Part shown: positions 1-5,724 of the stretch, piece after piece
Numbering within the stretch: the first letter of the stretch is position 1
Layout: each line of letters opens with the position of its first letter
NCBI GenBank assembly: GCA_964577195.1
Contig: CAZNYF010000133.1
Span: 1-7,922, forward strand
Direction of reading: 5' to 3'
Source of the DNA: HyVt-560 sp964577195
GTDB taxonomy: Bacteria > Pseudomonadota > Gammaproteobacteria > UWMA-0217
Length of the DNA stretch: 7,922 nt
Notes under the pieces: generated by a model
What the model saw: the letters and a program-made list of their open reading frames with translations, nothing else
What the model was told of the DNA's origin: nothing
Database searches by the model: none
Translations under genes and position numbers: made by a program

Positions 1-90
1 TCTCGGAAATCTATACCAACATCTTATTGATCGAACTTACCGCTTGCTGTACTAGAAAAATCAGGGCGATTGTAATGCGTTAGTCGCTTT

Positions 91-2163
91 CTAAAATCGC
101 TTTAAGCTTTTATTCACTGCTTCACGCAGTTGCCCCACCGCTTGAGATTTACCGGTGAGTTGCCGTTGTTCTGCAATTTCAGTCCAGCTTCGTTTTTGCA
201 ACAGCTTCATGATCAATAAACCATGCGCCGGATCTTGCTCATCTCCGCTAGTCAGCGCGAGGTGGGCAAGCTTCATTAATTCTGGCAGCGTTGCAACATA
301 GGAGCGGTCAGTATGGGTAAATTCACCCAATGCCTGACGATCCGCTTCTGTGAGAGGAATGTTCGGGAATGCCTTTGACAATGCAATACTCATCTCGGCA
401 TCAAGATAAGTTAAATCCTCCTGCAACAATTGCGGAAAAATCTGCACAAAACGTCTGCGAGCTTGTTTAAACATTCGCTGTCCGGCCGGACTGAGCGCTG
501 AGATGAGTAATCCAGAGTAATTTGCACTGGCTGCATTACACCGGGTTCCGATTTTAACAACCGAGAAGTCCGCGTGCTGCCAAAAATTCAGTAATCCCGT
601 ACTCACACCAAAACTGCTTGCAAGATAATCGACGCCTCCCGCTTGAGCATCAGCAGTAATTTTTTCTAGCAGCGCGGCGCCCAACCCACGCAATTGCAAA
701 TCAGGATGCACTGCAATACGCATTATTCTCCGACAACTCAAATCAGCTACACCGCTCAAACCCAGGTGCGCAGTTAATGACTGAGTTGCAAGATGTCCTT
801 TTAAGCGGCGCGATCCTTGCCGAACATGATCTCCAAGCTCGGTATTCAGCCCGCCCTCCTCAACCACCAACGCGGTAGCTGCAATATGATTCCCCTTTGT
901 TACTGCTGCGTAGACCGAAACATCGGGATCATCAAGTAACTGACGCAAATCGCTCGCACTGGTCTGGTAGTGCGCGATTACCAGCAAGCCAAATAATTCA
1001 GCCAGCATATTTTCATTTGCCGCCAATTGATCACGATCCAGACGAGTCATTTCACAATCTGCCACCTCTAAACCTGCAAGCTGTTTGCCATCAGCTGGTT
1101 GCGTTTTCAGTAACAACGCATCAAACACAAAGGCTTCCAGCGGATCATTTTCGGCCCAGCGGATGGGTGTTTCCATTTCCAACTGCTGCCAGCTCGGCGT
1201 TTGCTGATCAAGGATTTTACAAAATCGCACCGCGAATCCTCGTCCGTTACCTTCGTAACCATGAACGGTGGTGGCGAAAACGATTCTCGAATATTGCTTT
1301 AGCAATTTAAGTAGTAGTGATGCCGGAATTGCTGCGGCTTCATCGATGATCAATAAATCTGCCGGTTCTTTGTATCGCAATAAATGATCTGGGGAGAAAA
1401 AAACAACTTCTGCCGAATCAACCCGGCATCTGCCTTTATCATGAATTGCATCCGGGAACTGGCGGGAAAGCATCTTAAATAATGCGCTTGTAGCGACTAA
1501 TCGCGGCGCCGTGACGACGATTCTCTGGAGTCCTTGACGCAGCAAATCAGCGGCGGCAATGCCCAATGCTGTCGATTTGCCTCGACCACGATCCGAAGTG
1601 AGTACCAGCGGGCGGCGGCGATGTCCCTTAACCACATGGATTATTCGCTCGACTGCCAATTGTTGATCGAGCGTAGCGCAGACAGGGTGTGTCATCGGGG
1701 ACTGATGTTGATGTTCTTCAGTCGCAGCAAGCAATTCTGGCAATAACGAGCTATCGGTGTCAGTGCAATCCGTTTCAGTAATTAACAAAACATCAGGATG
1801 AGATTTAATCTTGCTGACCAAACGCGCTAAAAATCGTTGCGCTGCGGGAAAATACTTCTGCGTTGGCCAACTCTCCAGCTCAGGCACCAGCAAAGCCAAT
1901 ACACCCCCTCCCCTGATTAAGCCTGCAACCAGAGCAAATAGATCAGGATCAAATCCAGCATGTGCATCCATCACCACACTGTTGACCGTTGAACCCAGTA
2001 ATTTTCGGCCTTGTGCCACTGTAATCCACGGAAATTCTGCTTGCTGATCACTGCTGAAAAAAATAACATCGTCAGTCACCGTGTCCTCGACAAGCGCACG
2101 CGCCCAAACCTGCGAACCCGCCAGGACAACAAATTTTCTTCGCAGTAGAGATTTATCGGGCAT
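91..2163 (-). CDS. tmcA: tRNA(Met) cytidine acetyltransferase TmcA
   Basis: TmcA uses acetyl-CoA and ATP to form N4-acetylcytidine at the wobble position of elongator tRNA-Met in the cytoplasm, which sharpens AUG decoding. The 690-residue product is close to the roughly 670 residues of the E. coli enzyme. An N-terminal TmcA domain (about 10-130) carries VVMDAHAGFD. It is followed by a RecD-like helicase/ATPase module with Walker A SDRGRGKST (190-198), Walker B LLIIDEAAAIP (270-280) and TTVHGYEGNGRGF (298-310). A GNAT domain (about 380-545) has the acetyl-CoA loop RIAVHPDLQLRGLGAALL (482-499). The helical tail fits the tRNA-binding region. The ATG at 2161-2163 is the first usual start after the in-frame upstream stop, but no clear Shine-Dalgarno precedes it. 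The gene diverges from gltA. Family assignment is very secure; domain limits are approximate. Confidence 0.97.
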   Translation of the reverse strand: MPDKSLLRRKFVVLAGSQVWARALVEDTVTDDVIFFSSDQQAEFPWITVAQGRKLLGSTVNSVVMDAHAGFDPDLFALVAGLIRGGGVLALLVPELESWPTQKYFPAAQRFLARLVSKIKSHPDVLLITETDCTDTDSSLLPELLAATEEHQHQSPMTHPVCATLDQQLAVERIIHVVKGHRRRPLVLTSDRGRGKSTALGIAAADLLRQGLQRIVVTAPRLVATSALFKMLSRQFPDAIHDKGRCRVDSAEVVFFSPDHLLRYKEPADLLIIDEAAAIPASLLLKLLKQYSRIVFATTVHGYEGNGRGFAVRFCKILDQQTPSWQQLEMETPIRWAENDPLEAFVFDALLLKTQPADGKQLAGLEVADCEMTRLDRDQLAANENMLAELFGLLVIAHYQTSASDLRQLLDDPDVSVYAAVTKGNHIAATALVVEEGGLNTELGDHVRQGSRRLKGHLATQSLTAHLGLSGVADLSCRRIMRIAVHPDLQLRGLGAALLEKITADAQAGGVDYLASSFGVSTGLLNFWQHADFSVVKIGTRCNAASANYSGLLISALSPAGQRMFKQARRRFVQIFPQLLQEDLTYLDAEMSIALSKAFPNIPLTEADRQALGEFTHTDRSYVATLPELMKLAHLALTSGDEQDPAHGLLIMKLLQKRSWTEIAEQRQLTGKSQAVGQLREAVNKSLKRF

Positions 2164-2294
2164 GAAGGTAATTAAAAAGGCTGGTTGGATGACAATGTCT
2201 TGCGCGTTAATACGTCGAAATTAAAGGCAGCATTGCGTGGCATTACAACACATTCACTGTGCTACCATTCACCGATTAAAACTATCGTAAATTC

Positions 2295-2300
2295 AAGAGG
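2295..2300 (+). promoter_or_regulatory. Shine-Dalgarno fixing the GTG start of gltA
   Basis: AAGAGG lies 8 bases before GTG (2309-2311). An in-frame TAA at 2288-2290 rules out a longer product, and the next in-frame ATG is codon 52, inside conserved sequence. The GTG start is therefore well determined. Confidence 0.75.
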
Positions 2301-2308
2301 ATTTAAAA

Positions 2309-3610
2309 GTGGCAGAAAAGCAAAGAACCGTCACTCTCACAGACAACGAAACAGGCAAGTCTATCGAACTGCCGGTGCATTTTGGCACCTACGGACATCC
2401 CTCTATTGATGTTCGGAATCTGGAAAAAGAGCTCGGCTACTACACCTATGATCCTGGCTATATGTCTACCGCCAGCTGTAGCAGCGCCATCACCTATATC
2501 GACGGTGAAAAAGGGATTTTACGCTATCGCGGCTACCCCATCGAGCAACTTGCCGAGCACAGCAACTATCTGGAAGTCTGCTATTTACTGCTAAATGGCG
2601 AATTGCCCACTAAAACCGAGTTTTCAGGTTTCGAAACAAGCATTAATGAACATTCCATGTTGCACGAAGCGATGCGAGGGTTCTTTGGTGGTTTTCGTCA
2701 TGACGCTCACCCAATGGCGACCATGGTTGGCGTGGTTGGTGCCCTCTCTGCATTTTATCCAGATGCCGCTTCGGTACACAATCGCGAGCAACGTCTGCTG
2801 TCAGCACACCGGTTGATTTCAAAAATGCCCACCATCGCAGCCTGGAGCTACAAACATTCCACCGGCATCCGATTTATCTATCCGAGCAATAAACTCGGTT
2901 ATACCGAAAATTTTCTGCGCATGATGTTCAAAATTCCGTCAGAAGATTATGAAGTCGATCCATTATTTACCAAAGCACTGGATCTGATCTTAATGCTTCA
3001 CGCAGATCATGAACAAAATGCCTCGACCTCAACTGTACGTTTAACCGGCAGCTCCGAGGCAAACCCGTATGCCGCAGCTTCTGCAGGTATTGCCTCACTG
3101 TGGGGCCCCGCTCACGGTGGCGCGAACGAAGCTGCGATTCGGATGCTGCAAGAAATTACTGAATCTGGAAACCTGCAAGGGTATGTTGATCGTGCCAAAG
3201 ATAAAAAAGATCGTTTTCGGCTAATGGGCTTTGGACATCGAATTTACAAGAGCTACGATCCACGCGCCGCCATCATGAAGAAGACCTGCCATGAGCTGCT
3301 GGATAAAATTGACTCCCGCAATGCCCCTTTATTTGAAACCGCATTAAGACTCGAAGAAATTGTCGCCAAAGACGATTACTTTATTGAACGTAATCTTTAT
3401 CCCAATGTGGATTACTACTCCGGCATCATCCTCAGCGCGATGGGTATTCCACTACCCATGTTTACCGTCATCTTTGCACTGGCACGCACCGTCGGCTGGA
3501 TGTCTCACTGGAACGAAATGTGGGAAGACCCCGAATCTCGTATCGGACGTCCAAGACAGTTATATATAGGTGAAAAACAACGAGACTACGTTGCTTCTGA
3601 AAATCGTTAA
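2309..3610 (+). CDS. gltA: citrate synthase (type II, Gram-negative hexameric form)
   Basis: Citrate synthase condenses oxaloacetate with acetyl-CoA to citrate, the entry step of the TCA cycle in the cytoplasm. The 433-residue product matches the roughly 427 residues of the E. coli type II enzyme, including the N-terminal beta domain typical of NADH-regulated hexamers. Visible motifs are LHADHEQNASTSTVR (230-244, His234), WGPAHGGANEA (265-275, catalytic His269), GFGHRIYKSYDPRA (307-320, His310) and NVDYYSG (366-372, catalytic Asp368). The C-terminus RPRQLYIGE is family-typical. From memory of E. coli GltA, the NADH-linked Cys206 falls in a TPCEPYEV segment. Here the equivalent IPSEDYEV has Ser211, so that thiol is absent, and NADH control may differ (inference). 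The gene diverges from tmcA and ends in its own 3' UTR with a strong terminator. Confidence 0.98.
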   Translation: MAEKQRTVTLTDNETGKSIELPVHFGTYGHPSIDVRNLEKELGYYTYDPGYMSTASCSSAITYIDGEKGILRYRGYPIEQLAEHSNYLEVCYLLLNGELPTKTEFSGFETSINEHSMLHEAMRGFFGGFRHDAHPMATMVGVVGALSAFYPDAASVHNREQRLLSAHRLISKMPTIAAWSYKHSTGIRFIYPSNKLGYTENFLRMMFKIPSEDYEVDPLFTKALDLILMLHADHEQNASTSTVRLTGSSEANPYAAASAGIASLWGPAHGGANEAAIRMLQEITESGNLQGYVDRAKDKKDRFRLMGFGHRIYKSYDPRAAIMKKTCHELLDKIDSRNAPLFETALRLEEIVAKDDYFIERNLYPNVDYYSGIILSAMGIPLPMFTVIFALARTVGWMSHWNEMWEDPESRIGRPRQLYIGEKQRDYVASENR

Positions 3611-3706
3611 TCTTTGGTGATTAGGTCGAAATACCATTAAGAGCTTGCGCGGACTTGCGCGATCCAACTACGGTTTAGATCTACAATGGCATCATGTAAA
3701 GATTAC

Positions 3707-3747
3707 AGACATAAAAAAAGCGGGGAATACCCGCTTTTTTTATGTCT
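3707..3747. terminator. bidirectional intrinsic terminator with a perfect 18-bp stem
   Basis: The arm AGACATAAAAAAAGCGGG (3707-3724) is repeated exactly in inverted form as CCCGCTTTTTTTATGTCT (3730-3747), with the 5-base loop GAATA. The GC core GCGGG/CCCGC is followed by seven T on the plus strand and, read from the other side, seven T on the minus strand. It therefore fits Rho-independent termination both for gltA (stop at 3610) and for the facing small ORF (stop at 3772-3774). Confidence 0.93.
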
Positions 3748-3771
3748 TTTTAATACTGTCATTACTCAGAT

Positions 3772-3834
3772 TTAAATCTGAATCATTGCAACTGAAAGAA
3801 AGATTAAGCCTAAACCCATTAATTTATCAATCAT
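3772..3834 (-). CDS. putative 20-residue hydrophobic micro-peptide
   Basis: The minus strand reads ATG to TAA for 20 residues: MIDKLMGLGLIFLSVAMIQI. After a charged start (Asp3, Lys4), residues 5-18 are almost entirely Leu, Ile, Val, Met, Phe, Gly and Ala, which would suit one short membrane segment. An AGGAG (minus strand, 3841-3845) sits 6 bases before the ATG, near-ideal spacing. The stop lies 24 bases before the bidirectional terminator. A TATAAG hexamer (minus, 3912-3917) could be a -10 box, giving a leader of roughly 70 bases, but its -35 is poor. I recognise no family. It could be a membrane micro-protein, a leader peptide, or chance; the strong translation signal plus terminator is what favours a real gene. 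An overlapping plus-strand ORF (3645-3836) runs through the terminator stem and is unlikely. Confidence 0.5.
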   Translation of the reverse strand: MIDKLMGLGLIFLSVAMIQI

Positions 3835-3840
3835 GATGAA

Positions 3841-3845
3841 CTCCT
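3841..3845 (-). promoter_or_regulatory. Shine-Dalgarno of the 20-residue ORF
   Basis: The minus strand reads AGGAG, then 6 bases (TTCATC), then ATG at 3834. It is one of the best ribosome binding sites in the window, and supports a start that would be missed by length-based gene calling. Confidence 0.55.
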
Positions 3846-3951
3846 GTTTGGTTAACTGATGAAGTTATTTTGGTTCAGAAGAGTCAATTAATCTGTTAAG
3901 CAGGTCTAATTCTTATACGGAGGTACCAGATAGCGGCTTAATTTGCCAACC

Positions 3952-4017
3952 CGTTCACGAGAAAAATGCGACCGGTTACCCGTTTGTCACCTCGTTAACG
4001 AGAAAACCTACCGGTAA
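3952..4017. repeat. two-copy imperfect direct repeat downstream of the rhodanese gene
   Basis: Copy one (3952-3978) begins CGTTCACGAGAAAA and ends ACCGGTTA. Copy two (3993-4017) begins CGTTAACGAGAAAA and ends ACCGGTAA. The offset is about 40 bases. The second copy includes the perfect 12-base palindrome CTCGTTAACGAG (3991-4002), and each copy contains the palindrome ACCGGT. It lies just past the rhodanese stop codon. There is no T-run after the palindrome on the minus strand, so a plain intrinsic terminator is not evident; it could be a protein-binding site or a remnant intergenic repeat. Confidence 0.6.
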
Positions 4018-4019
4018 GT

Positions 4020-4721
4020 CTACGGCTCAACCGTGGTCAAACCCAACATTTGCCACATTTGCATGCCACCACGATAGTAGTTTAACCGTTCTTTAGGGTA
4101 TCCCAGCTTCATTAAGGCACGAATTGCACGTGGTGATTGACCGCACCAGGGGCCATTACACCAAAGGATAATTTCCTTGGCATGAGAGAAGTCCCAATCA
4201 TCGGTTTTCATATCACCATTGAGGAGACCGAATTTTTCCATTCCCCTTACCAAAGGATTGACTTCGCCGCGACGACGAACGCCTAGTTTGTATAAACCAT
4301 CGACTAATTGTGGCTCATGCGGTGATGCTTCAAAAACGGTAAACGGGATATTTACAGAACCCGGGATTGTGCCTTTTTTGTGCCAACTCGGAACCCGAGC
4401 ATCAACCAACACGCCTTTGCCTGAAACAATCTGTTTTTCCATGAAATCAAAAATATCCATTTCAGAAACAGTTCTGACATCATCATCCACCAGCGTTGGC
4501 TGAATGCAGAAAGGCGGGCATTTTCTGGATGTTTTTGAAAATCCACCTTGAATTTTGTGTTTCTGGTCTTGTACTCGTTTGACTTCGACAACTTGTCCAC
4601 TGTGAATGGTCTCGACTGAGTTACGCACGCTATCCAGCTTGACTTCAAGTGCTGCAACCATGCTACTGCTAACTAGCGTTGCGACTAAAACACTCGTACG
4701 AATGACTTTCATTTTTCCCAT
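4020..4721 (-). CDS. exported rhodanese-like domain protein
   Basis: Rhodaneses carry sulfane sulfur on an active-site cysteine; many family members instead bind or sense small anions. Numbering from the preferred start (233 residues), residues 1-24 are a signal peptide (Lys/Arg start, hydrophobic core, VAA cleavage site), so the protein acts outside the cytoplasmic membrane. Residues about 60-80 contain RKCPPFCIQPT with Cys68 and Cys72. The rhodanese fold covers about 88-230: VLVDARVPSWHKKGTIPGSVNIPF, then the active loop LWCNGPWCGQSPRA (Cys188, second Cys193), then RGGMQMW. The loop is longer than the usual CxxGxRS and has two cysteines. In-frame starts exist at 4757 (TTG), 4742, 4733, 4721 and 4712. 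I chose 4721 because GGTGA lies 5 bases upstream and it yields a compact signal peptide; 4712 is nearly as good. It follows the 4817-5224 gene, probably in one operon. The domain call is secure; the substrate is unknown. Confidence 0.88.
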   Translation of the reverse strand: MGKMKVIRTSVLVATLVSSSMVAALEVKLDSVRNSVETIHSGQVVEVKRVQDQKHKIQGGFSKTSRKCPPFCIQPTLVDDDVRTVSEMDIFDFMEKQIVSGKGVLVDARVPSWHKKGTIPGSVNIPFTVFEASPHEPQLVDGLYKLGVRRRGEVNPLVRGMEKFGLLNGDMKTDDWDFSHAKEIILWCNGPWCGQSPRAIRALMKLGYPKERLNYYRGGMQMWQMLGLTTVEP

Positions 4722-4726
4722 TTTAT

Positions 4727-4731
4727 TCACC
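4727..4731 (-). promoter_or_regulatory. likely Shine-Dalgarno of the rhodanese gene
   Basis: The minus strand reads GGTGA, five bases, then ATG at 4721. This favours 4721 over the longer starts at 4733, 4742 and the TTG at 4757, which have no comparable site. The ATG at 4712 has only GGGA three bases away. Confidence 0.4.
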
Positions 4732-4816
4732 ATCCCAGGCATTAAGTTCTTTAGCAACTACTTGGTGACCCAAGCATTTACTGGTTTTGTAACTACAAAT
4801 TTTAAGTAATCACTAC

Positions 4817-5224
4817 TTACTTTCTCAAATACTGACGTTTAATCTGATCTCTTACAAAATCGATATTCGGCTTGCCTCCATAGGCACTAAATACTTTTTC
4901 CTTAGCGTCATTGTCTAATTTTTCATAAAACGCAAAGCTACCAAAAAACCGTTTTTGTAAAAATACTTCAAACCCATCCTGAGATAGGCCTTTGGGCATG
5001 TTGTCAGGAACAGCCTGCGTACTTTCAGTATCACTTGATGCAGAGCTATCAGCTGCGGATTTTGAATCAAGCTCCAAACCATCCGCAGCACTATTCAAGG
5101 CATCCAGATAAGCATCTGCAAACACCGGACTCTGGGTAACCAGGCACAACAATACCGCCGACAGCAGTACTGTTAGCCAATTACGGATGAATAGTTTCTT
5201 ACAAGCCTTTTGATACATTGACAT
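4817..5224 (-). CDS. small exported protein of unknown function, upstream of the rhodanese gene
   Basis: The product has 135 residues. Residues 1-36 form a signal peptide: a Lys/Arg-rich start (KACKKLFIRN), a Leu/Val core (17-29) and a VFA-D cleavage site. Residues about 50-75 are a Ser/Asp/Ala-rich flexible linker. Residues 76-135 form a compact, probably helical region with MPKGLSQDGFEVFLQKRFFG, then FAFYEKL and a basic tail. Cys8 and Cys27 both lie in the signal region, and the mature part has no cysteine, so this is not a thiol enzyme. It resembles small uncharacterised exported proteins I have seen in gammaproteobacteria, but I can assign no function. The rhodanese gene follows on the same strand after a 95-base gap with no visible terminator, so co-transcription and a shared periplasmic role are plausible (inference). 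ATG at 5224 has only a weak upstream AGG; ATG at 5218 is an alternative. Confidence 0.82.
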   Translation of the reverse strand: MSMYQKACKKLFIRNWLTVLLSAVLLCLVTQSPVFADAYLDALNSAADGLELDSKSAADSSASSDTESTQAVPDNMPKGLSQDGFEVFLQKRFFGSFAFYEKLDNDAKEKVFSAYGGKPNIDFVRDQIKRQYLRK

Positions 5225-5362
5225 TAACCGAGCCTACTTGCTGCATTTGAGTAAGGGAACCCAGCATCAATCCAACTGTGAAAACCTTACCAGAATACGC
5301 GAGTTGTTTAGATAAAAGTGGGATTGATCTCTCGAATTTTAGTGTCTCTACGACGGATAGAG

Positions 5363-5382
5363 CGATTCAGCGCCGATTCAGC
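5363..5382 (+). repeat. CGATTCAGC direct repeat at 11-bp period
   Basis: CGATTCAGC occurs at 5363-5371 and again at 5374-5382, exact in all nine bases and offset by 11 bases, about one helical turn. It overlaps the possible -35 box of the downstream gene. Such spacing is typical of tandem sites for winged-helix response regulators (PhoB/OmpR type), but the regulator is not known and two copies could be chance. Confidence 0.5.
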
Positions 5383-5395
5383 TAATTTTTATCAT
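5366..5395 (+). promoter_or_regulatory. possible promoter of the His/Tyr/Arg-rich protein gene
   Basis: TATCAT (5390-5395) matches five of six bases of a sigma-70 -10 box. The paired TTCAGC (5366-5371), 18 bases upstream, is a poor -35, so an activator acting at the overlapping direct repeats would make sense. The expected leader is roughly 25 bases. This is a by-eye call. Confidence 0.3.
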
Positions 5396-5427
5396 AGTAA
5401 ACACCCATTAAGTCCTCTGAGGTTCCT

Positions 5428-5724
5428 ATGAAAACTCCCTTCAAATCTGCTCTGCTCATTGTTTTACTACCCTTGGGACTGTTAATCAATGCAAATGCAT
5501 TAGCGAGTGATAATAGCGATAGGCATTTTAAAATCGAGCGCGGCGTTTCTGATCGTCATTTCTCTGGTCATCACTATCGACCCGACGATTCACACCAGTA
5601 CCGAAATTATCCGCGACATTCCAGATCGCACAGCTACGGCTACTACCGCTACCCTCAACGATATAGAAATCATCAGCCCTATCGCAGCCGTAATTATTGT
5701 CGATCACCAAGATATTACGACTGA
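5428..5724 (+). CDS. secreted His/Tyr/Arg-rich mini-protein, function unknown
   Basis: The product has 98 residues. GAGG (5419-5422) lies 5 bases before the ATG. Residues 1-26 are a clear signal peptide: MKTPFK, a Leu/Ile/Val core, and ANALA before the cleavage point. The mature part of about 72 residues has an extreme composition: 14 Arg, 12 Tyr and 8 His, one Cys (91), and almost no aliphatic residues. SDRHF occurs twice (30-34 and 41-45), 11 residues apart, suggesting internal duplication. The chain is probably disordered and strongly basic; His and Tyr content could suit metal or polyanion binding at the envelope (inference, no family recognised). It diverges from the 4817-5224 gene and ends inside the recQ 3' end, overlapping by 10 bases. 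Another reading frame (5507-5758) is also open but lacks a ribosome binding site. The signal peptide plus RBS make this frame the better call. Confidence 0.72.
   Translation: MKTPFKSALLIVLLPLGLLINANALASDNSDRHFKIERGVSDRHFSGHHYRPDDSHQYRNYPRHSRSHSYGYYRYPQRYRNHQPYRSRNYCRSPRYYD

Noticed and set aside
1..90. Short open stretches on the plus strand running in from the window edge (stops at 53-55 and 81-83).
   Set aside because: Two frames are open for only 17 and 26 codons, neither recognisable; either could be the 3' end of a convergent gene or noise.
897..1310. Long plus-strand ORF (137 codons) inside tmcA.
   Set aside because: It is antisense to the conserved ATPase and GNAT coding sequence, with no plausible protein features.
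2240..2265. CACATTCACTGTG before gltA as a CRP-type site.
   Set aside because: It does not fit TGTGA-N6-TCACA; only a 4-bp inverted repeat is present.
3645..3836. Plus-strand 63-codon ORF after gltA.
   Set aside because: It runs through the perfect terminator stem, has no Shine-Dalgarno, and overlaps the better-supported minus-strand micro-ORF.
3919..3924. GGAGGT on the plus strand, resembling a strong ribosome binding site.
   Set aside because: No ATG, GTG or TTG lies at usable spacing; the nearest TTG is about 19 bases away and opens no convincing frame.
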